A DNA stretch of 64,000 bases from Ephydatia muelleri (Eukaryota; Porifera; Demospongiae; Spongillida; Spongillidae). This document shows positions 34,741 to 45,926 of this stretch, piece by piece; positions within the stretch are counted from its first letter, which is position 1, and the number at the start of each line of letters is the position of its first letter. The position numbers and the translations under genes were made by a program. The notes under the pieces are model-generated. The model searched no databases, was not told where the DNA came from, and saw only the letters and a program-made list of their open reading frames with translations. The stretch spans positions 8,291,662 through 8,355,661 of the forward strand of contig JABACO010000003.1 of assembly GCA_013339895.1 (NCBI GenBank), in the 5' to 3' direction.

Positions 34741-35010
34741 TCTAATCATCCGCTTACATGCACTCTACATGCCTTCTACACCTTGTGTGTGTGCACCAGT
34801 GGCGGGATCAACAAAATACAGCGAGTGGTACACTGTATAGTGTACGTGCTTGCTGAAAGTTGATTGTAGGCACTCCATTGATTCATCGGAGCAATACTCC
34901 CTGGCTGTACGTGATTTGCAATTGGGAGCAATGTAGCTGCATCCCGATGAGCAACTTCTACCCAAAAAAATGTCTCCGCTGGGGCGGTTGAACATATTTG
35001 TAATATCTTT
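34740..35010 (-). mobile_element. Merlin/IS1595-type (ISXO2-like) DNA transposase remnant
   Basis: Minus-strand frames read FFWVEVAHRDAATLLPIANH, VQPGSI, QWSAYNQLSAS and, in another frame, VHYTVYHSLYFVDPATGAHT followed by GVEGM. This matches the order of the ISXO2-like transposase core: R(D/E)AATLLPI, D/NxW.AY, then the H-rich VDPATGAHTQ...EG(M/T)W. At least one frame change separates the halves, and an N where the second catalytic Asp is expected suggests decay. No ends were identified. Confidence 0.62.
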
Positions 35011-35186
35011 TTTGGATATTGTGTACTAACCTGCATGTAGCTCGTCTTGTGCTTTACCTACTGGCGTCTTGGTAGACCAGAGGTGTACTAACCGTAGAAT
35101 TACTGAAATTTCCTATTTACTGCCTGAATATAATCTCAATGTGTTTTTTTTTTAACACACATTTGATCAACATCTTACCTTCAAAA

Positions 35187-35348
35187 ATGTTCCTTTTCTT
35201 AGTGTCACTTCTTTTCTGCATCCTTTGCGTGGACATCTCCAACCCATTCCCTAAGGATTATTGTGTCTTCTCTCCAGGCGCATCCCTCTTCCACAGCTAC
35301 AGAGTTTACTTGCTGATACTCAAGTTTCATTGTCTGACACCATCGTGA
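35187..35348 (+). CDS. Hypothetical 53-residue ORF starting like a signal peptide
   Basis: ATG 35187 begins MFLFLVSLLFCILCVDISNP, which scores by eye as a signal peptide, followed by about 33 residues with two Cys. It ends at TGA 35348. It could be a first exon of an unseen gene, but no clear donor or partner exon was identified, and chance is possible. Confidence 0.2.
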   Translation: MFLFLVSLLFCILCVDISNPFPKDYCVFSPGASLFHSYRVYLLILKFHCLTPS

Positions 35349-36089
35349 CTGGATGAATAAGCGGATGTACGTAGGGTACAACTCCTGGATGAGCCATCCT
35401 TGCAGGATTGCATATGCGCAAAACGAAAATCGAGCAAGCGGCACGTGCTAAGGTGGCAACTTTTCATAATTGCAGCTGTACCTAGCAAAGCTATACCGTA
35501 ACATTTAAAGCACCCATCTAAGAACGACTAATGTGTTAAAAGTTCTTTGATAGGTGTTAACAGGGCTGCCGCGATATACGATTCGCGATATTTTATATTT
35601 ATCGCGATACGCGATATATCGCGATATTTTTTGGTCATATCGCGATACAAATGTGCACGGGAATAGACGGAGTAGCACGGGGATAGACAGAAATATACAA
35701 GAAGTAATTTACTATGATTCAGCAGATGCAATTAGTACCATACACATGCATGCATACTGAGACTGTTGCGCAGTGCGTACTGTGCATGCATGCAGCGGCA
35801 AAATCCAATCACGTGCCATTGCATTAATTATATTATGCATAAGGAATATGCATTTAGCCGTTCTGGTAAGAGCACTCCATCGTTTATTTTTATATAAGCA
35901 ATCTTGGAAATCAAGTCTCTAAACTCTGCCTGCGGTGGCAGCAACTGAGCAAGTTCATAACCTTAGCGGCCCGCGGGTTGCAACTTAGTCATCACAGATT
36001 CCTCGTCACTTTATCAGAGACGGATCTGAGCTTGAGCATGGACTAGTGGTATACTGCTGGTGGGGGTGCAGTCGCAGTGGCGGTTATCC

Positions 36090-36300
36090 AGTGCAGTACT
36101 GAACAACAGGCAACATGTTATGCGGAACTGAAAAACAGGCAACGTGTTACATGCAGAACGGACTGAAACAACAGGCAACATGTTATGAGCGGAAGGGCAA
36201 CATGTTATGAGCGGAACTGAAACAACGGACAACATGTTATGAGCGGAACTGAAAAAATGGGCAACATGTTATGCAGAACTGAAAACAACAGGTAACAATG
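36090..36300 (+). repeat. Degenerate tandem repeat, GGCAACATGTTATG core
   Basis: About seven units of roughly 24-34 bp sharing GAACTGAAA(A/C)AAC(A)GGCAACATGTTATG-like sequence, split here by variable spacers. Confidence 0.85.
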
Positions 36301-36727
36301 GACAAAGTTGGAAAGAACAAGCTAGATACGATAAGATCGTCAAGTTAACATATATTTGGCAAACTTCAGTAATATATTAAAATGGCATGCAGGGGTACAC
36401 GGGCATATGATATATATTATACACGTATAAGACTTACATTTTGCGGCCTTCTGTAGCAATATGCATGCATGGTGATGCCACATATTCAGTTGCCCTTTTT
36501 GGACACCCGCATGCATGACCCGATATCGCTTATTTTGTGCCACCCAAAATGTTCCCACGCCGGGTATTAAATTTGTCTTTTTAAAAATAACAACATTTTG
36601 CGGTCAGCTAGTGCCTACAGTATATTACTCATAATTGCCTACAGCATGAAAGGACGGTTTATTTGTCGGTTCTTTTGACGCAGCCATAACTAAACCGTTG
36701 CAAATTGCAATTAACATGTGATCGGTT

Positions 36728-36802
36728 TGTGGGATAATTCTATTTGCAGTTATATTTATGTGTATGCGCATGCGTGAACGGATAACATTCGATTATTGGA
36801 CA
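36728..36802 (+). repeat. 5' LTR (75 bp)
   Basis: Starts TGTGGGATAA and ends ATTGGACA. Identical to the 3' copy at every base I compared. Confidence 0.93.
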
Positions 36803-39800
36803 TGGTGGCAGCGGTGTTGCAATGGCAGACAGCCGTTTAGTACCCCCACAACAGTTTGACTTCCGAAAACCTGACGAATGGCCTCGGTGGCTGAGACGCT
36901 TTGAGCAGTACCGGATGGCATCTGGTCTTTCGACAGAGGACGAAGGGAAGCAGGTTAACACACTTTTGTATTGCCTGGGCGAGGAGGCAGGAGAGGTATT
37001 CGCAGCGTGTGATGCCACCGACAAGGCGAAGAAGGTGTACGCGGAAGCTGTCCATACGTTCGAGAAGATTTTCGGAGTGAGAAAGAATCTTATTTTCGAG
37101 CGCGCACGGTTCAATAGCAGGGACCAAATGGAGGGCGAGTCGACTGAACAGTACCCTCCTAGTGCTACACGGTCTGGCGAGAAACTGTGAGTATGGACAA
37201 CTTCGGGAGGAACTAATTCGTGACAGAATAGTGATTGGAATTCTAGATAAAGCACTCTCCAAACGACTACAGATGGACCCCGAGTTAACGTTGGAGAAAG
37301 CGTCACGGATGGTGCGTCAATCAGAATCCGTCAGGGAGCAACAGCTGGTTCTCAAAGGACAGAAGGACAAGGATAAGGAAGGAGTGGAAACAGATGTGAA
37401 TTGGTTGAAGTCAATGAACAAGGGGGCACATCATAATCCATCTTCATTCTGTACCAGGTGTGGAAATCAGCATGAACCAGGGAAGTGTCCAGCTCAGAAA
37501 GTGACTTGTTTCCGGTGTCATAAAAGAGGACACTTCAAGTCCCAATGTTTTTCCCAGAGGAACCCACAGAAGGTATTGGATAAGGAGACGGACAGCGTCA
37601 AAGGTGAGGTTGAGACAGTATTCCTTGGTCCAGTTGGAAAACGAGAGAGTTCCTGGATGGCAAACATCACTGTATGTGGACAGCCTTTACGCTTCAAGAT
37701 AGACACTGGTGCTGATGTCACAGCAATATCGGAAGAAGATTACAGGAAGATAAAAGGGAAGGGAAAGCTGGCTAAGCCTTCAAAAATACTGCGAGGCCCA
37801 TCAAACCAACTGTTACCTGTAGCAGGTGAGTTCATTGGTTCCCTTGCATACCAAGGGAAATCAGAGAAACACCAGATTTTTGTTGTAAAGGGTTTGAAGA
37901 ACAACTTGCTAGGACTTCCTGCTATTAGATCCATGGGTCTTGTTGTCAGAGTCAATGAGATTACGAGCAGTTTCAAGGACAAGATCTTGGCTGAATACCC
38001 TGCTCTGTTTCGAGGCCTAGGAAATCTGGGTGAACCATATGAGATCAAACTCAAAAGGAACTCCAAACCAGTCTCTCTGTTTGCTCCCAGGCGGGTACCC
38101 ATCCCTCTTCGTAAGCAGGTGCAAGCAGAGTTGGACCAAATGGAAGCTCTTGGTGTTATCTCCAAAGTTGACATCCCTACGCCTTGGTGTGCTGGGATGG
38201 TTGTGGCACAGAAACCTAATGGAGCTATCCGCATTTGTGTTGATCTCAAGCCATTGAATGAGAGTGTTCTAAGAGAAGTTTATCCACTTCCTAGAGTGGA
38301 TGAGATTCTTGCCCAGCTATCCGGATCAAGAGTCTTCAGTAAGCTTGACGCTAATAGCGGGTTTTGGCAAATTCCTCTTGCTCCGTCATCTCGTTTGCTG
38401 ACTACTTTGTCACCCCCTTTGGACGCTACCATTTCAATAAGCTTCCCTTTGGTATATCCAGTGCCCCAGAACTCTTCCAAAAGAGAATGAGTAATATCCT
38501 GAGTGGTTTGAAAGGAACTTTGTGCTTAATAGATGATGTACTGATATTTGGCAAGACTCAGGAAGAACATGATCAGAGATTAGCTGAGGCCCTCACGAGA
38601 ATACAGTCAGCTGGGGTAACATTGAATAAAGACAAATGTGTTTTCAACACTAGCACGTTGACCTTTCTTGGCCATGTTTTAGATAAGGATGGAATCAGTG
38701 CAGATCCTGGAAAAACATCAGCTATAAGTCAGATGGATCGACCTAACAATGTTTCTGAGTTGCGGAGGTTTATGGGAATGTTAAACCAGTTGGGAAAGTT
38801 TTCCCCAAACCTTGCCTCAATCACGCAGCCATTGAGACAGCTTTTGAGCACTAAGTGTACATGGACATGGGGCCCAGCTCAGGAAGAATCCTTCAAAACA
38901 GCAAAAGCGGAACTGACTAAGCCTACCATCCTTTCTCTGTACGATCCTGGTGCAGAGACCAAGCTGTCATCAGATGCTTCCTCATACGGGCTAGGAGCAG
39001 TCCTCCTTCAATTGCATCAAGATGAGTGGAAACCAGTTGTGTACGCTTCTCGTTCCTTGACTGAAACTGAAAGACGCTACGCCCAGATAGAAAAGGAAGC
39101 ATTGGCTATAACATGGGCTTGTGAGAAATTTTCTGAATATATCTTGGGCAAACAAATATCGATAGAAACGGACCACAAACCTCTTGTGCCACTCTTAAGT
39201 TCCAAACGTTTGGATGATCTTCCTCCACGGGTGTTACGGTTTCGACTGAGATTGATGAGGTTTGCGTTCTCCATTGTGCATGTACCAGGGAAATATATGT
39301 ACACAGCTGATGCCCTTTCCCGAGCCCCAACAGGAGTCCCCGTTGACAGTTGTATCGAATTCCAAAAAGAAGTAGAAAGCCACATTGCTGCAGTTACCGA
39401 AACTCTTCCGGCCACTAAACAGCAACTTGACAAATATCGCCATGCTCAAGCCGCTGATACTGAGACTGGAGCCGTGATAACTTATTGCAAATTTGGCTGG
39501 CCAGTGAAAGCCAAGCTTTCACCGAACCTGAAGCCTTACTGGATGGTGAGGGCAAAGCTGACATTGCATCATGATCTCCTACTTTATGGAAGTCGTATTG
39601 TGATTCCCCAAGGCTTGCGACAAGAGACAATGCTGAAAATCCACCAGGGACATCAGGGTATACTTAAGTGTCGACTTCGTGTGGAATCAGCTGTTTGGTG
39701 GCCCGGTGTCTCAAACGAAGTTGAAAATTTTGTCAAACAGTGTCACACATGCTCTCAGAGATCTACCCCTCCTGTGGAACCAATGATTGCATCCAAACTA

Positions 39801-40741
39801 CCGGATTATCCGTGGCAAAAAGTAGGAGCTGACCTATTTGAACTGGAAGGCATCAAGTATTTGTTGTTGGTCGACTACTTTTCACGCTATATAGAAATTG
39901 TAAAGCTGACATCTACTACCTCAGGTACAATTATCTCTGTACTGAAAACGGTCTTTTCGAGATATGGCATACCTGAACAACTCATAAGTGACAATGGTCC
40001 ACAGTTTGCCTCAAGAGAGATGAAGATGTTTTCTGCGTCCTATGGGTTTGAGCATGTCACGAGTAGTCCACATTATCCCCAGGGAAATGGACAGGCCGAG
40101 AGGGCAGTACAGACAACAAAGCGGCTTCTGAGTAGCGGGGCTGACCCTGCCTTAAGTCTGTTGAGTTACAGGACGACTGCCATGCCCTGGTGTGGGTATA
40201 GTCCAGCTGAGCTATTGATGGGGCGTAGGCTCAGAACACAAGTCCCACAATTGCCTGAACAGTTTATTCCCTACTGGCCTCATTTAGAATCAGTGAAAGT
40301 ACAACATGAACGATACAAAAACAAAAAAAAGGGTAACTATGATGCACGTCACCGAGCACATGGGAGAGCAGGCTTGAGTGATGGTTCTGATGTGTAGGTG
40401 ACTGGAGGTGGTGATGGTGATCCAGTTCCAGGACAGGTGATAAGGTCTGCAGATACTCCCAGATCTTACATTGTAAGTACCCCTTCTGGGCTAGTTAGGA
40501 GGAGTACCAGACACCTGGTAGCAATACCGAAAAGGGAAGAACACCAAGAAGCTGAACACCAGCCATCTCTAGATGCTAATCAAGACGTTATCCCTGAGCT
40601 ACATGTACCTGCCCCTGTTCCAGTACCTGAGCTACCTGCTTCTGATCCAGTCCGAGATCCTATAATGACCAGATCAAAAACAGGAACAAGGATTAACTGC
40701 CCCATGCGATACCGGGAGGACAAATGACTTTGGGGGGGAGT

Positions 40742-40816
40742 TGTGGGATAATTCTATTTGCAGTTATATTTATGTGTATGCGCATGCGTGAACGGATAAC
40801 ATTCGATTATTGGACA
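40742..40816 (+). repeat. 3' LTR (75 bp)
   Basis: Identical to the 5' LTR and preceded by the polypurine tract TTTGGGGGGGAGT. Confidence 0.93.
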
Positions 40817-40929
40817 CGGTTAATATATACAATATCGCGATATTTCGCTATCGGCTACGGACCATATCGCGGCAGCACTGGGTGTTAATAACTTCTTGAT
40901 CGATTTAGATAAACTTAGATTGAATATTC

Positions 40930-41010
40930 TGAATGACAACCCTTCTCGGCATGCGATGAGTGATTTGGTTCTGAAAAGAACCCTTTTCAGTGGCGGATCC
41001 GCCGGATCAA

Positions 41011-41045
<35 letters not shown>

Positions 41046-41170
41046 CGGAAGGCCTCTAACAAGTCGATCCAAATTATGAATTTAATTAGTAAATGCCATT
41101 TTTTAATTTGTATAGGGCATATCGTTTAATCGGAGGTCGACCAATACAATTAACTGATCAGTGTACAGCC
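40930..41170 (+). repeat. Dispersed repeat copy 1 with a 33-G run
   Basis: Shares CCTTCTCGGCATGCGATGAG, the poly-G block and CGGAGGTCGACCAATACAAT with 50425-50740. A CAGTGGCGGATCC hAT-like end motif lies just before the G run (41013-41045). Confidence 0.8.
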
Positions 41171-42040
41171 CCCGTCGATACGTTGTGTAGGTGCCACATT
41201 CGCTGACCAAATTGATTTTCTTCAATGATACTCCGTTATTAATGTCAATTTACAAGAAAAAAAAAGGCATGCGCAGTTTGCGTGACTGATATTTCGTCAT
41301 GTCCAGAAATTGTGGACATCAGTGCATAACTCGGCTTAGAATTGTGATTAAAAATTCTGATTTCACCGTTAAACTCACCAGACACTTTAGAGATTTATCA
41401 CGTTATTAAAACAGCTAATTAATTTTAAAATATATTATTGTTTTCGCCTTTTAATTAATTAATTGTACCGTCTGTATGGTAGGGAAGTTAGGTGAGGTCA
41501 TTGCTTTTACATAAATCCTGCCAAACTAAGGCTATCGTCGATTTTAGTGATCTAACCATACGCATGCGCGTCAGTCATACGCGTTATATTGTAACTCGTG
41601 CCCTGCCATTTATCCTTCCAGAGGTCACATGAACTGTTATTTAACTATGTTATTGTTACGGCCGGATATCGTATGTGCTTGTGTCCTGACTCAACTGACG
41701 TTCCTACTATCTACTGGCGTGTGAACAGTTCTTCTCTTGATGGTGCGCTCCTTTTGGATTTCAGTACACAAGGACCATCGTACGAGCTGTTTATTCATAT
41801 TGGCCTACTCCGACTAAAGTCGAGAAAGGTTGTTTTCCCATAAGTATCTATGGTTTTCCTAATAGTTGTTAGAATAATAAGAGGAGGAAGGAGAGGTGGT
41901 GCTAGATGATGAGGATGAGGGAGGAGTGGTGCAGGTATCTGGTTGTGTTGTATTCCGCCAAGATCTTCTTACAGCCTGAATGCCTCCATGGAGCCAGTAT
42001 TCATCATTGTGCTTGGTGTAATGCCTTTTTGATGTAGCAT
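41171..42040. other. Unannotated; possible but unproven exon near 41610-41850
   Basis: An 81-residue open frame at 41598-41843 follows a CCTTCCAG acceptor-like site, but I recognise no domain and alternative frames are also open. A GAGGA-rich tract lies at 41880-41935. Confidence 0.25.
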
Positions 42041-42044
42041 ACTT

Positions 42045-42934
42045 TCATAAGCAGTCAATCCTGGCATTCCATTTATTGCTAGAGAAGTACACCCTCTTTG
42101 CATCGTCATTGTGATTTTCAACACCTAAGCATATAAAAAAATTGCACTGCAGTTTCCATTCAGAATCACCATCAATTGATATATACACACCTTGGCCTGA
42201 AAACGTTCTTAGATTACCATACCGCCTAATGCACTCTGGTACATGGTATACCATACAGTGCATGCATGTATGGTGTAACATGACTCTTTTCGTAACCTCC
42301 TGCAGGTATTGACATCAATCCATTGCTTTGCCTAATAGAAAATATAATCAGTAACAGTTCTCAGTACTACCTACACCTTAACGTTCTGGTGTATAGTGTC
42401 AGGATGAATTGGCACTTCAGCAGATAAGGTGTTGCAAAGCCTTGAAAGTCCTGCCATCCATGTTAATGAACCACATTACTGATCAGTCAGGCCTTCTGCT
42501 TACCTTCCAATCACAAATGCCTTTGATATGGTCTCATAGTCTTCACAACCTTTGATGGCAGCTCTTGTGTGGTTACCTGCATGTTCAGAAACAAATTACT
42601 TATTTTGAGGGGGAAAGGATGCAGATATTTAGCATTACAATGTTGTACACAGATCTACATGTATGCATCCCTCCTTGGCAAGTGTGTAGTTACTGTTGGT
42701 TTGGGTCACATATGTGGTATGTACTGACTGCATGCTATATAAGTGAGTGATGTTAGAACTTGACTGTGGGCAGCCAAATTATTCATTGCCTATTGTTTCT
42801 GTAATTAATGTTTTTACAGCAGTTAGCAATCACCATGCATCTTCATGCACATGTGTGTGGTCATAAAATAAACAATATTGTGTAATGTATAGCTAGGTAC
42901 TACATGTAAGGTTTCTAACCGTTCCACCCTTTCC

Positions 42935-42996
<62 letters not shown>

Positions 42997-43690
42997 CAGT
43001 TCCTGATAAATATCTGACTTGAGGGACTAAGATACAAAAAGACAAGATCATCATGTTGCTCGTCCTTGAGAATTTAGCACCATCACCACTGAATCTTCTC
43101 ACCGGGCTGGAACAAAGTTAGACATTCCCCAAGCTGCAAATGAATGCAAAGATATACAATATGGGACAGTGTCCAGCAAAATCCCTTCTGGGTAGTTTTT
43201 CAAGTTTTCTTTTTTTTTTTTCATAAGCCTCTATCAAATTACATGTATTCTTACGCATCCAAAGTTGGACTATCCATCATAAAGTTATTGGGCACTGAAT
43301 TTATAGTTACCCATTCATTTCCATGCGAGCATTACTTTTCTTTTTGCTAGACACACTGTCCATATATTACTGATATTTGTAAAAACACTAACCAGTCTAG
43401 TTATCTCCTCTCAAATTGCCATTTCAACGTGCCTATAAGACCCATCAAACGTTGGGATACTAAATTGTTCCACTGTTTTGTTGAACTCCCATCTAGCAGC
43501 TTTAACTTTGCTTGCTCTTGGAAGGCTATCGCATTTCATTGAGAGCGCTTGGTAAAATGCATCACTCACACCGAACTTGTCCAATAAATACAGAAGTTCT
43601 AGTTCTCTCCTTTCTTTTCTTTGCGCATCTGAATCAGAAAGAGAAATGCGAACACTTACCGAACGCAGTGTGCATTGTGAGCGTATCGGC
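42045..43690 (-). pseudogene. Member of a multi-copy sponge/cnidarian protein family of unknown function (broken)
   Basis: At least five minus-strand exon pieces line up in the order I associate with a repetitive family in sponge, Hydra and Nematostella data. A piece near 43411-43665 has RRELELLYLLDKFGVSDAFY and SLPRASKVKAA. Near 43013-43100 comes RRFSGDGAKFSRTSNMMILS, which splices in phase to 42515-42575 (GNHTRAAIKGCEDYETISKA). Near 42155-42250 is VYHVPECIRRYGNLRTFSGQ, spliced in phase to 42045-42119 (VENHNDDAKRVYFSSNKWNA), giving the hallmark SGQGVE(K)NNDD block. Function is unknown; high copy number suggests a transposon-linked ORF. The copy looks broken, at least one break and a missing middle exon. 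Confidence 0.55.
42936..42992 (+). repeat. (CA)n microsatellite
   Basis: About 28 CA repeats, in an intron of the minus-strand unknown-family gene. Confidence 0.95.
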
Positions 43691-43699
43691 AGTTAGACC

Positions 43700-45385
43700 A
43701 TATGATTCCGTGAAGGATAATGCCTTCACAGTGTTGCCTTTTATTGCCTCCAAATTTCTCTTTCTCTGCCTCATCGATGGCTCATCTATAGCCTTCCCAC
43801 TGTTTCGAGTTCATGTATCCATGCCAATTCTGTTTCCATCTCTTTGACATCACTAAGTTTGCTATCCTTTTTGTATACAATTCATATAATTATATCACCC
43901 ACATGCACTTTAGTAGTTCCACTGACTCACTATCCCACAGTGCAATGTAAATACTTTGTACACTCATGTAGCAGTAACACTAGATGATGGTTCCTCGTTT
44001 TCTCAGGTCACTTCATGTGTAGGTTATGCACTATCACTTCAAACAGCTAGTAGAGTGCTATCTATACACATGAATACACATATACACCATCCACAGACAC
44101 AGAGCTGAAGAAACAATACAAGTGCTACTTTTAACATTGATGCATGGTTGCATGTAGATTACATACATGTGACATGTACATGTGTCTGTCTTTCTAGTTA
44201 GCACTGTTCATAGCACAGAAAAGAATGCCATGATGCAGATCTGTTCACATCAATGGTATGAAGGCTGGTGATCATGACTCACATACACATACACAACGGC
44301 AAAGGTGTACACTGTCCCCTCCTTCCCATCACAATAAGTGGGTCCAACTATTCCAGTTGTCAGGAACAATCTCTCTCAGGGATGGGAAAAGTTTACATAA
44401 AACCCACAACTAATAACCCTCCTAATTAAATAGGTGGTACAAATGAAACCACAAAGACCTGAGTTACATCTCATACATGTACCAGCTCTTTGGCCTTCTA
44501 CAACACATTTGATACATAAACATACAAACTTGTGACAACAGCAAACATGTACATAGCCAAATACAAATGTCACATAGTCTACATATTCAGTAGGCATTAA
44601 ATGACCACACAAAGCTTTCCATTTGAGTTTGTCACCTGGAGGGTGGCTGGCAGTCCATGCCACATTGTTCATTAAGGTTGGTCCAATCCCTGGCCCATAC
44701 CAGGTGGTCCCCACTGAGCCTGGAACCTGAACTTTGGCAGACCACCTAGGTCTGTACACTTCACTAACACTCAAGAGGAGTTTTTTTAACTGACTAGATT
44801 GGGGGGAGGAGGGAATATCTTGAGAGTAGTGGGAAAAAACAATCTGCCATGATAACATGATGTGATGGGGAGGAGGGGACAGTGACAGGAAGGAGGGGAG
44901 CATGATGCGGAGCAAGGGGAACAGTACAGCACAACCAAATGGCTGACCATCTCTTGAGCATTGTTTTCCACATTGTCATGGTGTAGTCTAGAGTACCTTG
45001 GTGGCCCCCACCATTCTTATTGCAAAGATGAATGTTGAAGGTGGGAATCCAGTGTAGGAATACAGGTAAAGATCTGAGTGTTGGGGAGGAGGTGGAGTGG
45101 GGTTGTGGTGTTTGGCATAGCAATAGTTAAAAACAGCAGCACAAGCACATGTTGCAGAGGTACAGATACCAACCATTACCCTGTACAAGCTTCAAAAGTC
45201 ACTGCAAAGCTTAACCCCCTTACAACCCGATTCTAAAAGCTGTGGTGGCCTTCATTTGTGTTAAATTTGCAGCTGCATTGTCTCCCTCTCAGCCCAGGAT
45301 ACTGAGCAGTTGAAAATGTTTCTACACATGCCCAAAACCACCTATGCATGAAAAATTATATACATGTACATACATGTACACAGCA
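43700..45385. other. Intergenic or introns of the metalloprotease gene; one unassigned open frame
   Basis: A minus-strand frame at 44560-44770 reads RPRWSAKVQVPGSVGTTWYG and continues open for about 60 residues. It has no Cys and no match that I recognise, so I cannot assign it to the metalloprotease. Missing 3' exons of that gene (rest of disintegrin region, membrane segment, tail) should lie below 45927 but were not identified. Confidence 0.3.
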
Positions 45386-45386
45386 T

Positions 45387-45715
45387 TACATACATCCATA
45401 CATACATACATACATACATACATACATACATACATACATACATACATACATACATACATACATACATACATACATACATACACACACACATACATACATA
45501 AATACATACATACATACGTACGCCACACATACATACATAAATACTACATACATACATACATACACACACACATACATACATACATACATACATACATACA
45601 TACATACATACATACTACATACATACATACATACATACATACATACATACATACATACATACATACATACATACATACATACTACATACATACATACATA
45701 CATACATACATACGC
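45387..45715 (+). repeat. (CATA)n microsatellite, over 300 bp
   Basis: Near-perfect tetranucleotide array with a few CACA/TACTACA interruptions, downstream of the last recognised metalloprotease exon. The long Tyr/Ile/His and Met/Tyr/Val ORFs are artefacts. Confidence 0.96.
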
Positions 45716-45926
45716 ACATACAGGTAATACAACACAGGTAATACACATGTACACAACACAACACACATAACACATACATAGATGAACATGCAATACATAC
45801 ATACATACATGCAGACACACTGCAAATACATACATGCAGACACACCTACACAATGCATACACATGTAAGCACACAAACACACACCTCACACAAATGCACA
45901 CAAGTCGAGCACTACACATCACTCAC

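Larger units (their letters stand above)
36728..40816 (+). mobile_element. Ty3/gypsy LTR retrotransposon, Mag-like, with 75-bp LTRs
   Basis: Two terminal repeats of 75 bp (TG...CA) and a 5-bp target duplication CGGTT (36723-36727, 40817-40821) bound the element. Parts in order: a TGGTGGCAGC primer-site region just inside the 5' LTR; gag with two zinc knuckles (about 36.8-37.55 kb); protease with a DTGAD motif (about 37.7 kb); reverse transcriptase (about 38.1-38.7 kb); RNase H (about 38.95-39.3 kb); integrase with HHCC and DDE regions (about 39.6-40.3 kb); a short tail; and a G-rich polypurine tract before the 3' LTR. Very short LTRs are a feature of the Mag lineage. It is nearly full length but broken, about two breaks. 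Identical LTRs mean a recent insertion. Confidence 0.93.
35561..40880. mobile_element. hAT element with CGCGATAT-rich ends, interrupted by an LTR retrotransposon
   Basis: Ends CAGGGCTGCCGCGATAT and, inverted, CAGTGCTGCCGCGATAT. The exact 8-bp target duplication GGTGTTAA is at 35553-35560 and 40881-40888. Subterminal DNA is dense in ATCGCGATA palindromes. Without the 4.1-kb inserted LTR element it is about 1.2 kb and non-coding, and holds a tandem repeat (36090-36290). It is therefore older than the LTR element. Confidence 0.88.

Noticed and set aside
44560-44770. Candidate MOB middle exon (TEYVDYVTF resembles APxYVDYV)
   Set aside because: The true exon of the MOB2-like gene was found at 55843-55973 with matching phase; similarity here is a few residues only.
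45322-45922. Tyr/Met/Cys-rich and Ile/His-rich ORFs up to 178 residues
   Set aside because: Artefacts of the (CATA)n array.
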